Below are positions 34,112 to 43,100 of a stretch of 64,000 nt of DNA, piece after piece. The stretch is from assembly GCA_004556965.1 (NCBI GenBank), contig SFFE01000001.1:62001-126000 (forward strand), in the 5' to 3' direction. Positions within the stretch are counted from its first letter, which is position 1, and every line of letters starts with the position of its first letter. The translations under genes were made by a program, and so were the position numbers. Source of the DNA: Clostridiales bacterium. Lineage in GTDB: Bacteria; Bacillota; Clostridia; Oscillospirales; Oscillospiraceae. The notes under the pieces were generated by a model. It made no database searches. It had not been told where the DNA came from and worked only from the letters and a program-made list of their open reading frames with translations.

Positions 34112-34146
34112 GCAAAAGCGCCCACCGTTCCCGGCGGGCGCTTTTG
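34112..34146. terminator. Terminator after the rsmI gene
   Basis: GCAAAAGCGCCC (left) and GGGCGCTTTTGC (right) form a stem just beyond the rsmI stop on the minus strand. Confidence 0.8.
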
Positions 34147-34151
34147 CCACA

Positions 34152-34982
34152 TCATGATTTTCCGACTGCGAGACTGTAGAGCGTGTTTTTGGCAAAGCCG
34201 GTTTCGTCCGCCGCGCGGCGGCAGGCCTGCTTGAGCGAAAGCCCCTCGCTGCGATACTGCGCCACGCGTGCGAGCGCCGCTTCCTCCGTGATCTCCGGCG
34301 CGGCCTCTGGCTGCGCGCCGCGCAGCACGAGGACGAATTCGCCCTTGGGCGGCGTTTCGCGGAAATGCGCCAGCGCGCCGGAGAGCGTGGTGCGCAGCGT
34401 CTGCTCGTGCAGCTTTGTGATCTCGCGGGCGATGGTGACGTCCCGGTCGCCGAAGGCAGCGAGCATGTCCTCCAGCGTGCGCACGAGCTTGTGCGGCGCT
34501 TCGTAGAAGATCATGGTGCGCGGCTCCGTTTTGAGCTGCTCCAGCCGCTCGCTCCGGTTCTTGCCGGACACGGCCAGAAAGCCCTCGAAGCAAAACCGCT
34601 GCGTCGGCAGGCCGGATACGGCGAGCGCCGCGATGGCCGCGCACGGGCCGGGGATCGTGATCACCTCCACGCCGTGCGCCGCGCACAGACACACCAGATC
34701 CTCGCCGGGATCGGAGATGGCTGGCATGCCCGCGTCCGTCACGAGGGCGCACGTCTCGCCCGCGAGGATGCGCGCGAGAATTTTTTCCCCGCTGGCGTAC
34801 TTGTTGTGCTCATAGTAGCTCACGCAGGGCTTTTTGATCTCAAAGTGGTTGAGCAGCTTTGCCGTGACGCGCGTGTCCTCGGCGGCAATGAAGTCGGCGG
34901 CGCGCAGCGTTTTCAGCGCGCGCACGGACAGATCGCCCAGATTGCCGATCGGCGTGCCGACCAGATAGAGGGTTCCGCTCAT
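34152..34982 (-). CDS. rsmI: 16S rRNA C1402 2'-O-methyltransferase RsmI
   Basis: A 276-residue tetrapyrrole-methylase-fold enzyme that methylates the ribose of C1402 in the ribosomal P site. Hallmarks are LYLVGTPIGNLGDLSVRAL, FIAAEDTRVTAKLL, LVTDAGMPAISDPGEDLV, TIPGPCAAIAALAVSGL and FEGFL. ATG at 34982 follows AGGAG. It is 21 nt behind the trmN6-like gene on the same strand, a pairing common in Firmicutes. Confidence 0.95.
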   Translation of the reverse strand: MSGTLYLVGTPIGNLGDLSVRALKTLRAADFIAAEDTRVTAKLLNHFEIKKPCVSYYEHNKYASGEKILARILAGETCALVTDAGMPAISDPGEDLVCLCAAHGVEVITIPGPCAAIAALAVSGLPTQRFCFEGFLAVSGKNRSERLEQLKTEPRTMIFYEAPHKLVRTLEDMLAAFGDRDVTIAREITKLHEQTLRTTLSGALAHFRETPPKGEFVLVLRGAQPEAAPEITEEAALARVAQYRSEGLSLKQACRRAADETGFAKNTLYSLAVGKS

Positions 34983-35003
34983 GTGTTCATCTCCTGTGAT
35001 CGC

Positions 35004-35711
35004 TTAGCGATAAATTTCCCGGATCTCCGCCGAGTCGCCGCCGTCGGGCGCGTACAGCGCAAAAGGCGGTTCAATGGTCAGGCCCGGCTTGCCGCCGCGC
35101 CGCCCTTCGACCAGTACGAGACTGGGCGCGGTCTCCGCCGTGCGGCACACCATGCGCAGGCGCTTCGGCTCGATGCCGCAGGCGGTCATGGTGCAAAACA
35201 GCTCGGACAGACGCTCCGGCCGGTGCACGAGCGCGAACGTGCCGCCCCAGCGGGTGAGATACGCCGCCGCTTCGCACACGTCCCGCAGCGAACAAAACCG
35301 CTCATCGCGCGCCGCGGCTCGTTTTTCGTCCGGCGCGGTGTAGCCGCTGCCGGAAGGGAAGTACGGGGGATTGGCCACCACGAGATCAAACGCCCCGGCC
35401 TCCGGCAGGTCGCCGCGCACGCGCAGGTCGCCGGTTCGGATCTCCGCCCGCTCCGCCAGACCGTTCGCCGCGAGGTTCGCGCGGCAGAGCGCCGCCGCCT
35501 CCGGCAGAATCTCAATGCCGACCGCTGTTGCGCCCGGCAGCTTTTGCAGCAGCAGCACGGTCAGCACGCCCGCGCCGCAGCCGAGATCGGCAAACCGGCG
35601 CACGCGGCCGGTCCCGGTGAATGCGGCCAGCAGCACCGAGTCCGTTCCGAGACGAAAGCCCTCTTCAGAGCGGACAAACCGTGTGCCGGGCCGCAGCTCG
35701 TCAAATTCCAT
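35004..35711 (-). CDS. tRNA1(Val) adenine-37 N6-methyltransferase-like (TrmN6/YfiC type)
   Basis: A 235-residue SAM-dependent N6-adenine methyltransferase. Motif I is FADLGCGAGVLTVLLLQKLP and motif IV is VVANPPYF, the NPPY signature of N6-adenine enzymes. The N-terminal segment (FVRSEEGFRLGTDSVLLAAF) is typical of the YfiC group, which modifies A37 of tRNA-Val. ATG at 35711 follows AGAGG; an upstream extension to 35768 has no site and crosses the ferredoxin terminator. It is the first gene of an operon with rsmI. Confidence 0.85.
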   Translation of the reverse strand: MEFDELRPGTRFVRSEEGFRLGTDSVLLAAFTGTGRVRRFADLGCGAGVLTVLLLQKLPGATAVGIEILPEAAALCRANLAANGLAERAEIRTGDLRVRGDLPEAGAFDLVVANPPYFPSGSGYTAPDEKRAAARDERFCSLRDVCEAAAYLTRWGGTFALVHRPERLSELFCTMTACGIEPKRLRMVCRTAETAPSLVLVEGRRGGKPGLTIEPPFALYAPDGGDSAEIREIYR

Positions 35712-35753
35712 AAAAACCTCTTTTTTCGCGGTGCAATCTCTTTTTGACGATAA

Positions 35754-35779
35754 AGGCGATATGCGCAAGCATATCGCCT
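35754..35779 (-). terminator. Terminator of the ferredoxin gene
   Basis: AGGCGATATGC / GCATATCGCCT with a 4-nt loop, 25 nt beyond the ferredoxin stop. Confidence 0.7.
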
Positions 35780-35804
35780 CTTCGTTTTGACTTCGTATAA
35801 AAAC

Positions 35805-35972
35805 TTAGTCAGAAATGGCGCCCACGGGGCAGTTGGCAGCGCAGGTGCCGCACTCGACGCAAGCGTTGGCGTCGATGACGTACTTGCTGTCGCCAGCGGA
35901 GATGGCCTCAGCCGGGCAGTTGGCAGCACAGGTGCCGCACATGACGCAATCGTCGGAAATCACATATGCCAT
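35805..35972 (-). CDS. 2[4Fe-4S] clostridial-type ferredoxin
   Basis: A 55-residue low-potential electron carrier, translated on the minus strand with AGGAGG 9 nt before ATG 35972. It has two complete cluster motifs, CVMCGTCAANCP and CVECGTCAANCP, in the internal repeat typical of the family. It is the natural electron acceptor for pyruvate:ferredoxin oxidoreductases such as the two coded at 40-52 kb. It is monocistronic, with its own promoter and terminator. Codon use is strongly biased, consistent with high expression. Confidence 0.97.
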   Translation of the reverse strand: MAYVISDDCVMCGTCAANCPAEAISAGDSKYVIDANACVECGTCAANCPVGAISD

Positions 35973-36022
35973 TGTAAGTACCTCCTATATATTTCGCCAG
36001 TGGATAGTTGCTGACAAGATGC

Positions 36023-36050
36023 ATTGTACCATAAATCATCAAAAAATCAA
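36023..36050 (-). promoter_or_regulatory. Promoter of the ferredoxin gene
   Basis: On the minus strand TTGATT (36050-36045), 16-bp spacer, TACAAT (36028-36023), 50 bp before the start codon. Confidence 0.7.
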
Positions 36051-36198
36051 CGCCCAATTCAAGATTCTTGCAGGATTCCGGGATTAAAAAAGCGGCAGGG
36101 ATGGAAATAATATTGTGCATACAACCGGATTCGCCACGTTCCTTGTGCGGAACGGAGGATAATCATTGAATGAGAAATACAAAGGAGGCAATCAATCT

Positions 36199-38655
36199 AT
36201 GCGCGGCAGCGATCGGTTTACGCAGCGGGCGTCCACCGCAATCTCCAAGGCACACGATGCGGCAATGGGGATGGGACACAGCTATGTGGGGACAGAGCAT
36301 CTTTTGCTCGGCATCGTCCGGGAAGGGGACGGACTCGGCGCGCGCATCCTCAACGACAACGGGCTGACCGAGCCGGTGCTGTCTCGCATGGTGGCGGAGA
36401 CGGTGGGGCGGGGCGTGCCCGGCGCGCCGGAGCAGGGCCTGTCGCCGCGCGCGCGCCGCGTCATTGAGCTGGCGGCGGAGGACGCCGCACGGCTCGGCCA
36501 CTGCTATGTCGGCACGGAGCACATGCTCATGGGCATCCTGCGCGAGCACGACAGCGCCGGGGCGCGCATCATCGTCGCGTCCGGCGGCGATCTGAACAAA
36601 ATCTACACGGACATCATGGACGTGTTCGGCCGTCCGGAATACAAGCCGCGCCCGCAGCAGCCCGCCGGCAACCGCACGGTGCCCCGCCGCGCCGAGACCA
36701 AGACGCTCGATCAGTACGGCCGCGACCTGACGGAGCTGGCAGTCAAGGGGAGCATGGACCCCGTCATCGGCCGTGACCGGGAGATCGAGCGTGCCATTCA
36801 GATCCTCTCCCGCCGCAGCAAGAACAACCCCGTGCTCATCGGCGAGCCGGGTGTCGGCAAGACCGCTGTGGCCGAGGGGCTGGCGCAGCGCATCGCCTCC
36901 GGCGCGGTGCCGGAGGATCTCAAGACCAAGCGCGTGGTGAGTCTCGATCTCACGGCCATGCTCGCGGGCACGAAGTACCGCGGCGATTTTGAGGAGCGCG
37001 TCAAGAGCGTGCTGCGCGAGGTGCACCGTGCGGGGAACGTGATCCTTTTTATTGACGAGCTGCACACCATTGTCGGCGCGGGTTCCGCCGAGGGCGCCAT
37101 CGACGCGGCGAACATCATCAAGCCCGCGCTGGGGCGCGACGAGTTGCAGATCATCGGCGCGACCACGCTGGAGGAGTACCGCAAATATATCGAGAAGGAC
37201 GCGGCGCTGGAGCGGCGCTTTCAGCCGGTGCGCATCGCGGAGCCGACGCCGGAGGAGAGCGTGCACATCATCCGCGGCCTGCGGGAGCGGCTGGAGGCGC
37301 ACCATCACCTGCAAATCACGGACGATGCCATTCAGGCTTCGGTGGAGCTTTCCACGCGCTATATCGGCGACCGCTGGCTGCCGGACAAAGCCATCGACCT
37401 TGTGGATGAGGCGGCCTCGCGCGTGCGCATGCAGGCGCTGGCGCAGCCGGAGCAGGTGCGCACACTGGAGCAGCGCATCAACACGCGCACGGCGGAACTG
37501 GAGCGGGCGGTGCGCGAGAAGAATTTTGAACAGGCCGCCCGCCTGCGCGACGAGGAGCTGAAGCTGCGCGAGAAGCTGGAGCAACTGCGTGGCGCGTGGG
37601 AGCAGACGGCGTCCGGCCCGGTGCGCTGCGTTACGCGAGAGGACGTGGCGGAGATCGTCTCGCTCTGGACGGGCATCCCCGTCGCGGGCCTCACCGCCGA
37701 CGAGAGCAGCCACCTGCTGCAGATGGAGGACGCGCTGCGCCGCCGCGTCATCGGGCAGGAGGAGGCCGTGCACGCGGTGTCCAACGCGATCCGGCGCAGC
37801 CGCGTGGGGCTTGGCGACCCGAACCGGCCGATCGGCAGCTTTCTCTTCCTCGGCCCCACCGGCGTCGGCAAGACGGAGCTTTGCCGTGCGTTGGCGCAGG
37901 CGCTTTTCGGCGACGAGAAGGCGCTCATCCGCGTGGACATGTCGGAGTATATGGAGCGGCACTCGGCCTCGCGCCTGATCGGCTCGCCTCCGGGCTACGT
38001 CGGCCACGAGGAGGGCGGCCAGCTCACGGAAAAGGTGCGGCGCAAGCCGTATTCCGTGGTGCTCTTCGACGAGATCGAAAAAGCGCACGAGGACGTGTTC
38101 AACCTGCTGCTGCAGGTCATGGAGGACGGGCATCTGACCGATTCGCTCGGCCGCCGTGTCGATTTCCGCAACACGGTCGTGGTCATGACCTCCAACATCG
38201 GCGCGAAGGCCATCACGGACAGCCGCAGCAAGCTCGGTTTTTCCCAGCAGACGCACTCGGAGGACGGACGCACGGACGCGGAGATCCGCAGCATGGTCAT
38301 GGCCGATCTGAAAAAGACGTTCCGACCGGAATTTCTCAACCGCGTAGACGAGATCATCGTCTTCCACAAGCTCACGCGCCCGGATATCCGCAAAATCGCC
38401 AAGAAGCTGCTCGACACGGTCGGCCACCGGCTGGAGCAGGCGGGCGTGTGCCTGTCGGTGCCGCCGGAGGCGCTCGACGCGGTGGCGGATTCAGGCTTTG
38501 ACCCGGTTTACGGCGCCCGCCCGCTGCGCCGCACGATCCAGAGCATGATTGAGGATCAGGCTGCGGCCATGCTGCTCGACGGAACGCTTCGCCACGGCGA
38601 TACCGTGGAGGCCGGCGTACAGGAAGGAAAAATTGTTTTGACGAAACGCAGCTAA
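36199..38655 (+). CDS. clpC: AAA+ unfoldase ClpC
   Basis: An 818-residue ATPase that feeds substrates to ClpP. It has two N-terminal repeats (FTQRASTAISKAHDAAMG.. and LSPRARRVIELAAEDA..), AAA-1 with Walker A GEPGVGKT (215-222), a middle domain with a UVR-like stretch (FEQAARLRDEELKLREKLEQ), AAA-2 with Walker A GPTGVGKT (near 552-559) and a C-terminal D2 domain. ATG at 36199 has AAAGGAGG upstream; an in-frame TTG at 36166 is not needed. The usual ctsR-mcsA-mcsB partners are not beside it. Confidence 0.95.
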   Translation: MRGSDRFTQRASTAISKAHDAAMGMGHSYVGTEHLLLGIVREGDGLGARILNDNGLTEPVLSRMVAETVGRGVPGAPEQGLSPRARRVIELAAEDAARLGHCYVGTEHMLMGILREHDSAGARIIVASGGDLNKIYTDIMDVFGRPEYKPRPQQPAGNRTVPRRAETKTLDQYGRDLTELAVKGSMDPVIGRDREIERAIQILSRRSKNNPVLIGEPGVGKTAVAEGLAQRIASGAVPEDLKTKRVVSLDLTAMLAGTKYRGDFEERVKSVLREVHRAGNVILFIDELHTIVGAGSAEGAIDAANIIKPALGRDELQIIGATTLEEYRKYIEKDAALERRFQPVRIAEPTPEESVHIIRGLRERLEAHHHLQITDDAIQASVELSTRYIGDRWLPDKAIDLVDEAASRVRMQALAQPEQVRTLEQRINTRTAELERAVREKNFEQAARLRDEELKLREKLEQLRGAWEQTASGPVRCVTREDVAEIVSLWTGIPVAGLTADESSHLLQMEDALRRRVIGQEEAVHAVSNAIRRSRVGLGDPNRPIGSFLFLGPTGVGKTELCRALAQALFGDEKALIRVDMSEYMERHSASRLIGSPPGYVGHEEGGQLTEKVRRKPYSVVLFDEIEKAHEDVFNLLLQVMEDGHLTDSLGRRVDFRNTVVVMTSNIGAKAITDSRSKLGFSQQTHSEDGRTDAEIRSMVMADLKKTFRPEFLNRVDEIIVFHKLTRPDIRKIAKKLLDTVGHRLEQAGVCLSVPPEALDAVADSGFDPVYGARPLRRTIQSMIEDQAAAMLLDGTLRHGDTVEAGVQEGKIVLTKRS

Positions 38656-38668
38656 CGTGATACGATAA

Positions 38669-38723
38669 CCTCCGTGACTGACGAAACGGAGGAATGCAAA
38701 ATGAGCCCGGAAGAAAAAAAAAA
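38669..38723 (+). promoter_or_regulatory. Ribosome-site hairpin and A10 tract before the thioesterase
   Basis: CCTCCGT (38669-38675) can pair with ACGGAGG (38686-38692), hiding the GGAGG that serves the ATG at 38701. That ATG opens a 10-codon frame (MSPEEKKKTD, stop 38731-38733) containing ten consecutive A (38714-38723). Confidence 0.6.
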
Positions 38724-38734
38724 GACAGATTGAC

Positions 38735-39106
38735 ATGGCTAACGGCTTTTATGGGTTCAACCGGCACAATGAAATTCAGATTGTGGATGTGGATGACGGC
38801 ACCAGTGTGATTGAAGTGCCGCTGCGGAAAGAGAGCAACAATCCGTTGGGCATCGCGCACGGCGGTCTGATTTTTTCCATCTGCGATGTAGCCGCGGGCG
38901 TCGCGGCGCGCAGCGGCGGCCGGAACACGGTCTCGCAGGATGCGTCGATTTATTTTTTGAGCCCTGGTGTGAACACGACGAAGCTTACCGCAAAGGGACA
39001 TGTCATCCGTGAGGGCGGACGTACCGGCATTGCGGAGTCGGAGGTGTTCACAGACGACGGCACGCTGGTCGCCAAGGCGACGGTGACGATCCACTATTTG
39101 GACTGA
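38735..39106 (+). CDS. Hotdog-fold thioesterase (PaaI type), with probable upstream start across an A10 tract
   Basis: A 123-residue hotdog-fold protein that likely hydrolyses acyl-CoA thioesters. NPLGIAHGGLIFSICDVAAG holds the conserved HGG-x-(8)-D/E catalytic region, and the ending KATVTIHYLD is family-like. ATG at 38735 has no ribosome site. The good site GGAGG (38688-38692) serves ATG 38701 in another frame; removing one A from the A10 run joins it in frame as MSPEEKKRQID-MANGFYGFN. So the gene is either frameshifted, slip-regulated, or uses the weak start. It lies between clpC and a GntR gene. Confidence 0.85.
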   Translation: MANGFYGFNRHNEIQIVDVDDGTSVIEVPLRKESNNPLGIAHGGLIFSICDVAAGVAARSGGRNTVSQDASIYFLSPGVNTTKLTAKGHVIREGGRTGIAESEVFTDDGTLVAKATVTIHYLD

Positions 39107-39166
39107 AAGGGAAGACCGCGCCGATATGCGGCTGTTGGGTTCCGATGCGTGAAGGGACGGTGTGTG

Positions 39167-39925
39167 ATGAATCCAGGCAAGGCGGAAGCATATCTGCATA
39201 TCCTGTCGCCGGAGAAGCTGGCGGAGATCCAGTCGGAAAACCCCTTCGTTCGGCTTTCCGACGCAGTATACAGCGTTTTGGAGACGGCGATCCTGTCGTC
39301 CTCCCTGAAGCCCGGCAGCAGAATCAATCTCAGCCGGATCGCGGAGGCGCTGAACGTCAGCGACACCCCGGTCAGAGAAGCGGTGGAGCTGCTGGCGGCG
39401 AACGGCCTGCTGACAGAGACCTCCGGCGGAAAGGGAAAATACAAGAGCTACATCGTCTTCGACATTGACGAGGCGGATATGGCGATGCTGTTTCACGCGA
39501 GAAAGGCGATCGAAAGCACGTCCGCATATTTTTGTGCGGAGGACAACCGGAATCTGGACATGCACAAGCTGTTGGCCGTCGCCAAGAAATTTCAGGAGGC
39601 GATGGAGCACTATGATTTCAGTGTAGCGCCGCAGGCTACCGAATATGACCGGGCGTTTCATACGATGATCGTGGAAGCCACCGGCAACAAGTACCTGATT
39701 GAGATGTACAACACCATCAGCAAGAACCTGAAATATCTCTCCGCCCGCTCCTGCGACTTTATGCCCAACGAGCGGCGGCGGGAAAATTTATATAAAATGG
39801 GCAGGCAGCATCTATCCATCTGCAACGCCATCGAGCAGGGCTTTCCGGACATGGCGCGCAGTCTCATGGATGTGCACATTGACTTTTGTTATGGCTGCAG
39901 CATCAAAAATAAAACCCATTCCTAA
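39167..39925 (+). CDS. GntR-family regulator (FCD/FadR subfamily)
   Basis: A 252-residue regulator. The N-terminal winged helix shows INLSRIAEALNVSDTPVREAVELLAANGLL, the typical GntR recognition segment, and the C-terminal all-helical FCD domain carries metal/ligand-type His and Asp residues (EYDRAFHTMIVEATGN). ATG at 39167 has AAGGGA 9 nt upstream; an in-frame GTG at 39149 is less likely. It ends with a strong terminator, 180 bp before the first PFOR gene. Control of the neighbouring thioesterase or the PFOR is possible but unproven. Confidence 0.88.
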   Translation: MNPGKAEAYLHILSPEKLAEIQSENPFVRLSDAVYSVLETAILSSSLKPGSRINLSRIAEALNVSDTPVREAVELLAANGLLTETSGGKGKYKSYIVFDIDEADMAMLFHARKAIESTSAYFCAEDNRNLDMHKLLAVAKKFQEAMEHYDFSVAPQATEYDRAFHTMIVEATGNKYLIEMYNTISKNLKYLSARSCDFMPNERRRENLYKMGRQHLSICNAIEQGFPDMARSLMDVHIDFCYGCSIKNKTHS

Positions 39926-39930
39926 GAACG

Positions 39931-39969
39931 AAAACGACCGTCTTTCAATCCGGAAGACGGTCGTTTTTT
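39931..39969 (+). terminator. Terminator of the GntR gene
   Basis: AAAACGACCGTCTT pairs with AAGACGGTCGTTTT, extending into T6. Confidence 0.9.
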
Positions 39970-40068
39970 GACGAAAAAATTAAAATTTCAAAAAAATCCG
40001 GCAAAACCGGGTCGAATTTTGCACGGAATTTTTAATTTTACAGCGATTCAGACAAAACGGATTTTTTG

Positions 40069-40077
40069 TGATATGAT
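40069..40077 (+). promoter_or_regulatory. Extended -10 promoter of the first PFOR gene
   Basis: TG-A-TATGAT (40069-40077), 70 bp before the start codon, in an A/T-rich stretch. A -35 match is weak. Confidence 0.5.
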
Positions 40078-40146
40078 AACGTCAAGCTGGAAAATGATTT
40101 AAATAGATAAATACAATGCAATTAATTTGAATTTGGAGGTCCTATC

Positions 40147-43100
40147 ATGTCGCAGAAAAAGATCTTTAAGACCATGGACGGCAATGAGGCCGCGGCGCTC
40201 GCATCCTATCCCTTTACCGAGGTCGCGACAATCTACCCGATCACCCCGTCCAGCCCGATGGCCGACCATGTGGACGAATGGGCGGCGCATGGAAAGAAAA
40301 ATTTGTTTGGCCAGCCGGTCAAGCTCATGGAAATGCAGGCGGAATCCGGCGCATGCGCAGCCATGCAGGGCGCGCTGGAGGCAGGCTCTCTGGCGACCAC
40401 CTATACGTCCTCGCAGGGCCTGATGCTGATGATCCCGCCGATGTACCGCATCTCTGGCCTGCTGCTTCCGGCGGTCATGCACGTTGCAGCCCGCTCGGTG
40501 GCCACCCACTCCGTCTCCATTTTCGGCGACCAGTCCGACGTCATGGCCTGCCGTCAGACCGGCTGGGCGCAGCTGGCGTCCTCGAGCGTGCAGGAATGTA
40601 TGGACATGGGCACCGTGGCGCATCTGGCGGCCATTAAGGGCGGCCTGCCGGTGCAGCACTTCTTTGACGGCTTCCGTACCTCGCACGAGATCCAGAAGAT
40701 CGAAGTGATCGATCCGGAAGCGGTTCGCGGCCTGATCGACTGGGACGCCGTCTCTGCCTTCCGGAAACGCGCGCTGAATCCGGAGCATCCGACGATCCGC
40801 AATACCGGCGAAAACGACGATATCTTCTTCCAGCACAGAGAGGCTGCGAACGGCCGGTATTTTGCCTTCCCGGAGGTCGTCGAAGCATACATGAACGAGA
40901 TCAATGCGCTCACGGGCCGCGATTATAAGCTCTTCAACTACTATGGCGCGCCGGATGCGGACCGCGTGGTGATCGCGATGGGCTCGGTCTGCGACACGCT
41001 GCGTGAGACGGTTACCTATCTTGGCGAGCGCGGCGAAAAGGTCGGCCTTGTTCAGGTGCACCTCTATCGTCCGTTCTCCGCAAAGCACCTGCTGGCCGCC
41101 ATCCCGGAGACCGTGAAGGTGATCTCCGTTCTGGACCGCACCAAGGAGCCCGGCTCTCTGGGCGAGCCGCTGTTTGAGGACGTCTGCACCGCCATCACCG
41201 AGGCGGACCTCCGTGTCAAGGTGCTCGGCGGCCGCTACGGCCTGTCCTCCAAGGACACGAACCCCGCGCAGATGAAGGCCGTGTTCGACAACATGTCCGG
41301 CGAGCAGAAGAACCACTTCACCGTCGGCATCGTGGATGATGCGACGAACCTTTCGCTCCCCGTGGGTGAAAACATCGTGACCGCGGGCAAATCCATCATC
41401 TCCTGCAAGTTCTGGGGTCTCGGTTCTGACGGCACGGTCGGCGCGAACAAAAACTCCATCAAGATCATCGGCGACAACACCGACCAGTATGTCCAGGCCT
41501 ACTTCCAGTACGACGCCAAGAAATCCGGCGGCGTGACCAGAAGCCATCTGCGCTTTGGCCACGAGCCGATTCTCAGCACCTACTATGTCACCATGGCCGA
41601 CTTTACCGCCTGCCACAAGCAGAGCTACATGCACAGCTTTGATATCGTCAGCGAGATCAAGCCGGGCGGCACCTTCCTGCTGAACACCCACTGGAAGGGC
41701 GCGGAGCTGGAGGCCAATCTCACCAACCGCACCAAGCGCATTCTGGCCGAGCGCAAGATCAATTTCTACACCATCGACGCGACCAGCATTGCCAACGAGA
41801 TCGGTCTCGGCAACCGCACGAGCACCGTTTTGCAGTCCGCCTTCTTCCGCCTGTCCGGCGTGCTCCCGCAGGATGAGGCGATCCGGTACATGAAGGAAGC
41901 TGCTGTGAAAACCTTCTCCAAGAAGGGCGAGAAGGTCGTCAACATGAACTGCGCCGCGATCGACAAGGGCGCGGAAGCGGTCGTGAAGATTGACGTTCCG
42001 GCGGAGTGGGCGCAGCTCACCGACGAGACGGCGGCCAAGGATCCGTCCCTGCCGAAGTATGTGCAGGATATCTTGATTCCGATGAACAAGCTGGACGGCG
42101 ACAATCTGCCGGTCAGCACCTTTGTGGACATTGCCGACGGCGTGTCCCCGACTGCGACTGCGAAGTATGAAAAGCGCGGCGTTGCCGATAAAGTCCCGGT
42201 GTGGGACGCTGCGAAGTGCATCGGCTGCAACCAGTGCTCGCTGGTCTGCCCGCATGCGGCGATCCGTCCGATCCTGTTCAACGAGGCGGAGGTTGCCGCC
42301 GCGCCGGAAGGCTGCGTCACGAAGAAGGCTGTCGGCAAGGGCTTCGAGGGGCTGAGCTTCCGCATCCAGGTCAGCGTGATGGACTGCCAGGGCTGCGCAA
42401 GCTGCGTGAACGTCTGCCTGGCCAAGGACAAGGCGCTCACCATGGCGCCGCTGGACGAGCAGGTGGAGGAACAGAAAAACTGGGATTACTGCATGAGCCT
42501 TTCCGAAAAGAAAAACCCGATGGATCGCTTCTCCGCGAAGGGCAGCCAGTACGAGCAGCCGCTCTACGAGTTCTCCGGCGCGTGCCCGGGCTGCGGCGAG
42601 ACGCCGTATATCAAGCTCCTCACGCAGCTCTTTGGCGACAGAATGTATGTTGCGAACGCTACCGGCTGCTCGCAGGCTGTCGGCTTCTTCGCCCCGGCCT
42701 ATCCGCAGGCGCAGACCTCCCGCGGCTATGGCCCCGCGTTCTCCAACTCCCTGTTTGAGAATAATGCTGAATTTGCACTGGGCATCGCGCTGTCCACCCA
42801 GCAGCTTCGCAATCAGGTGAAGACGCATGCCGAAGCGGTCGTTGCCAAGACGTCCAATGCAGCGCTCAAGAGCGCGCTGGAGGCATGGCTCGACGCGTTT
42901 GACGATGATGCAAAGACGGTGGAAACCTCCGACGCTGTGAAAGCTGCGCTGGAGCAGGCCGAAACCTGCTGCGAGGACGTTGCGTTCCTGAAGGAGCACG
43001 CCGATCAGCTCGCCAAGAAGGCGCTGTGGATGTATGGCGGCGACGGCTGGGCATACGACATCGGCTACGGCGGCCTGGACCACGTGCTGGCGTCCGGTCT

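Noticed and set aside
36166..36198. TTG start for clpC
   Set aside because: ATG 36199 has AAAGGAGG at ideal distance and matches the usual ClpC N-terminus.
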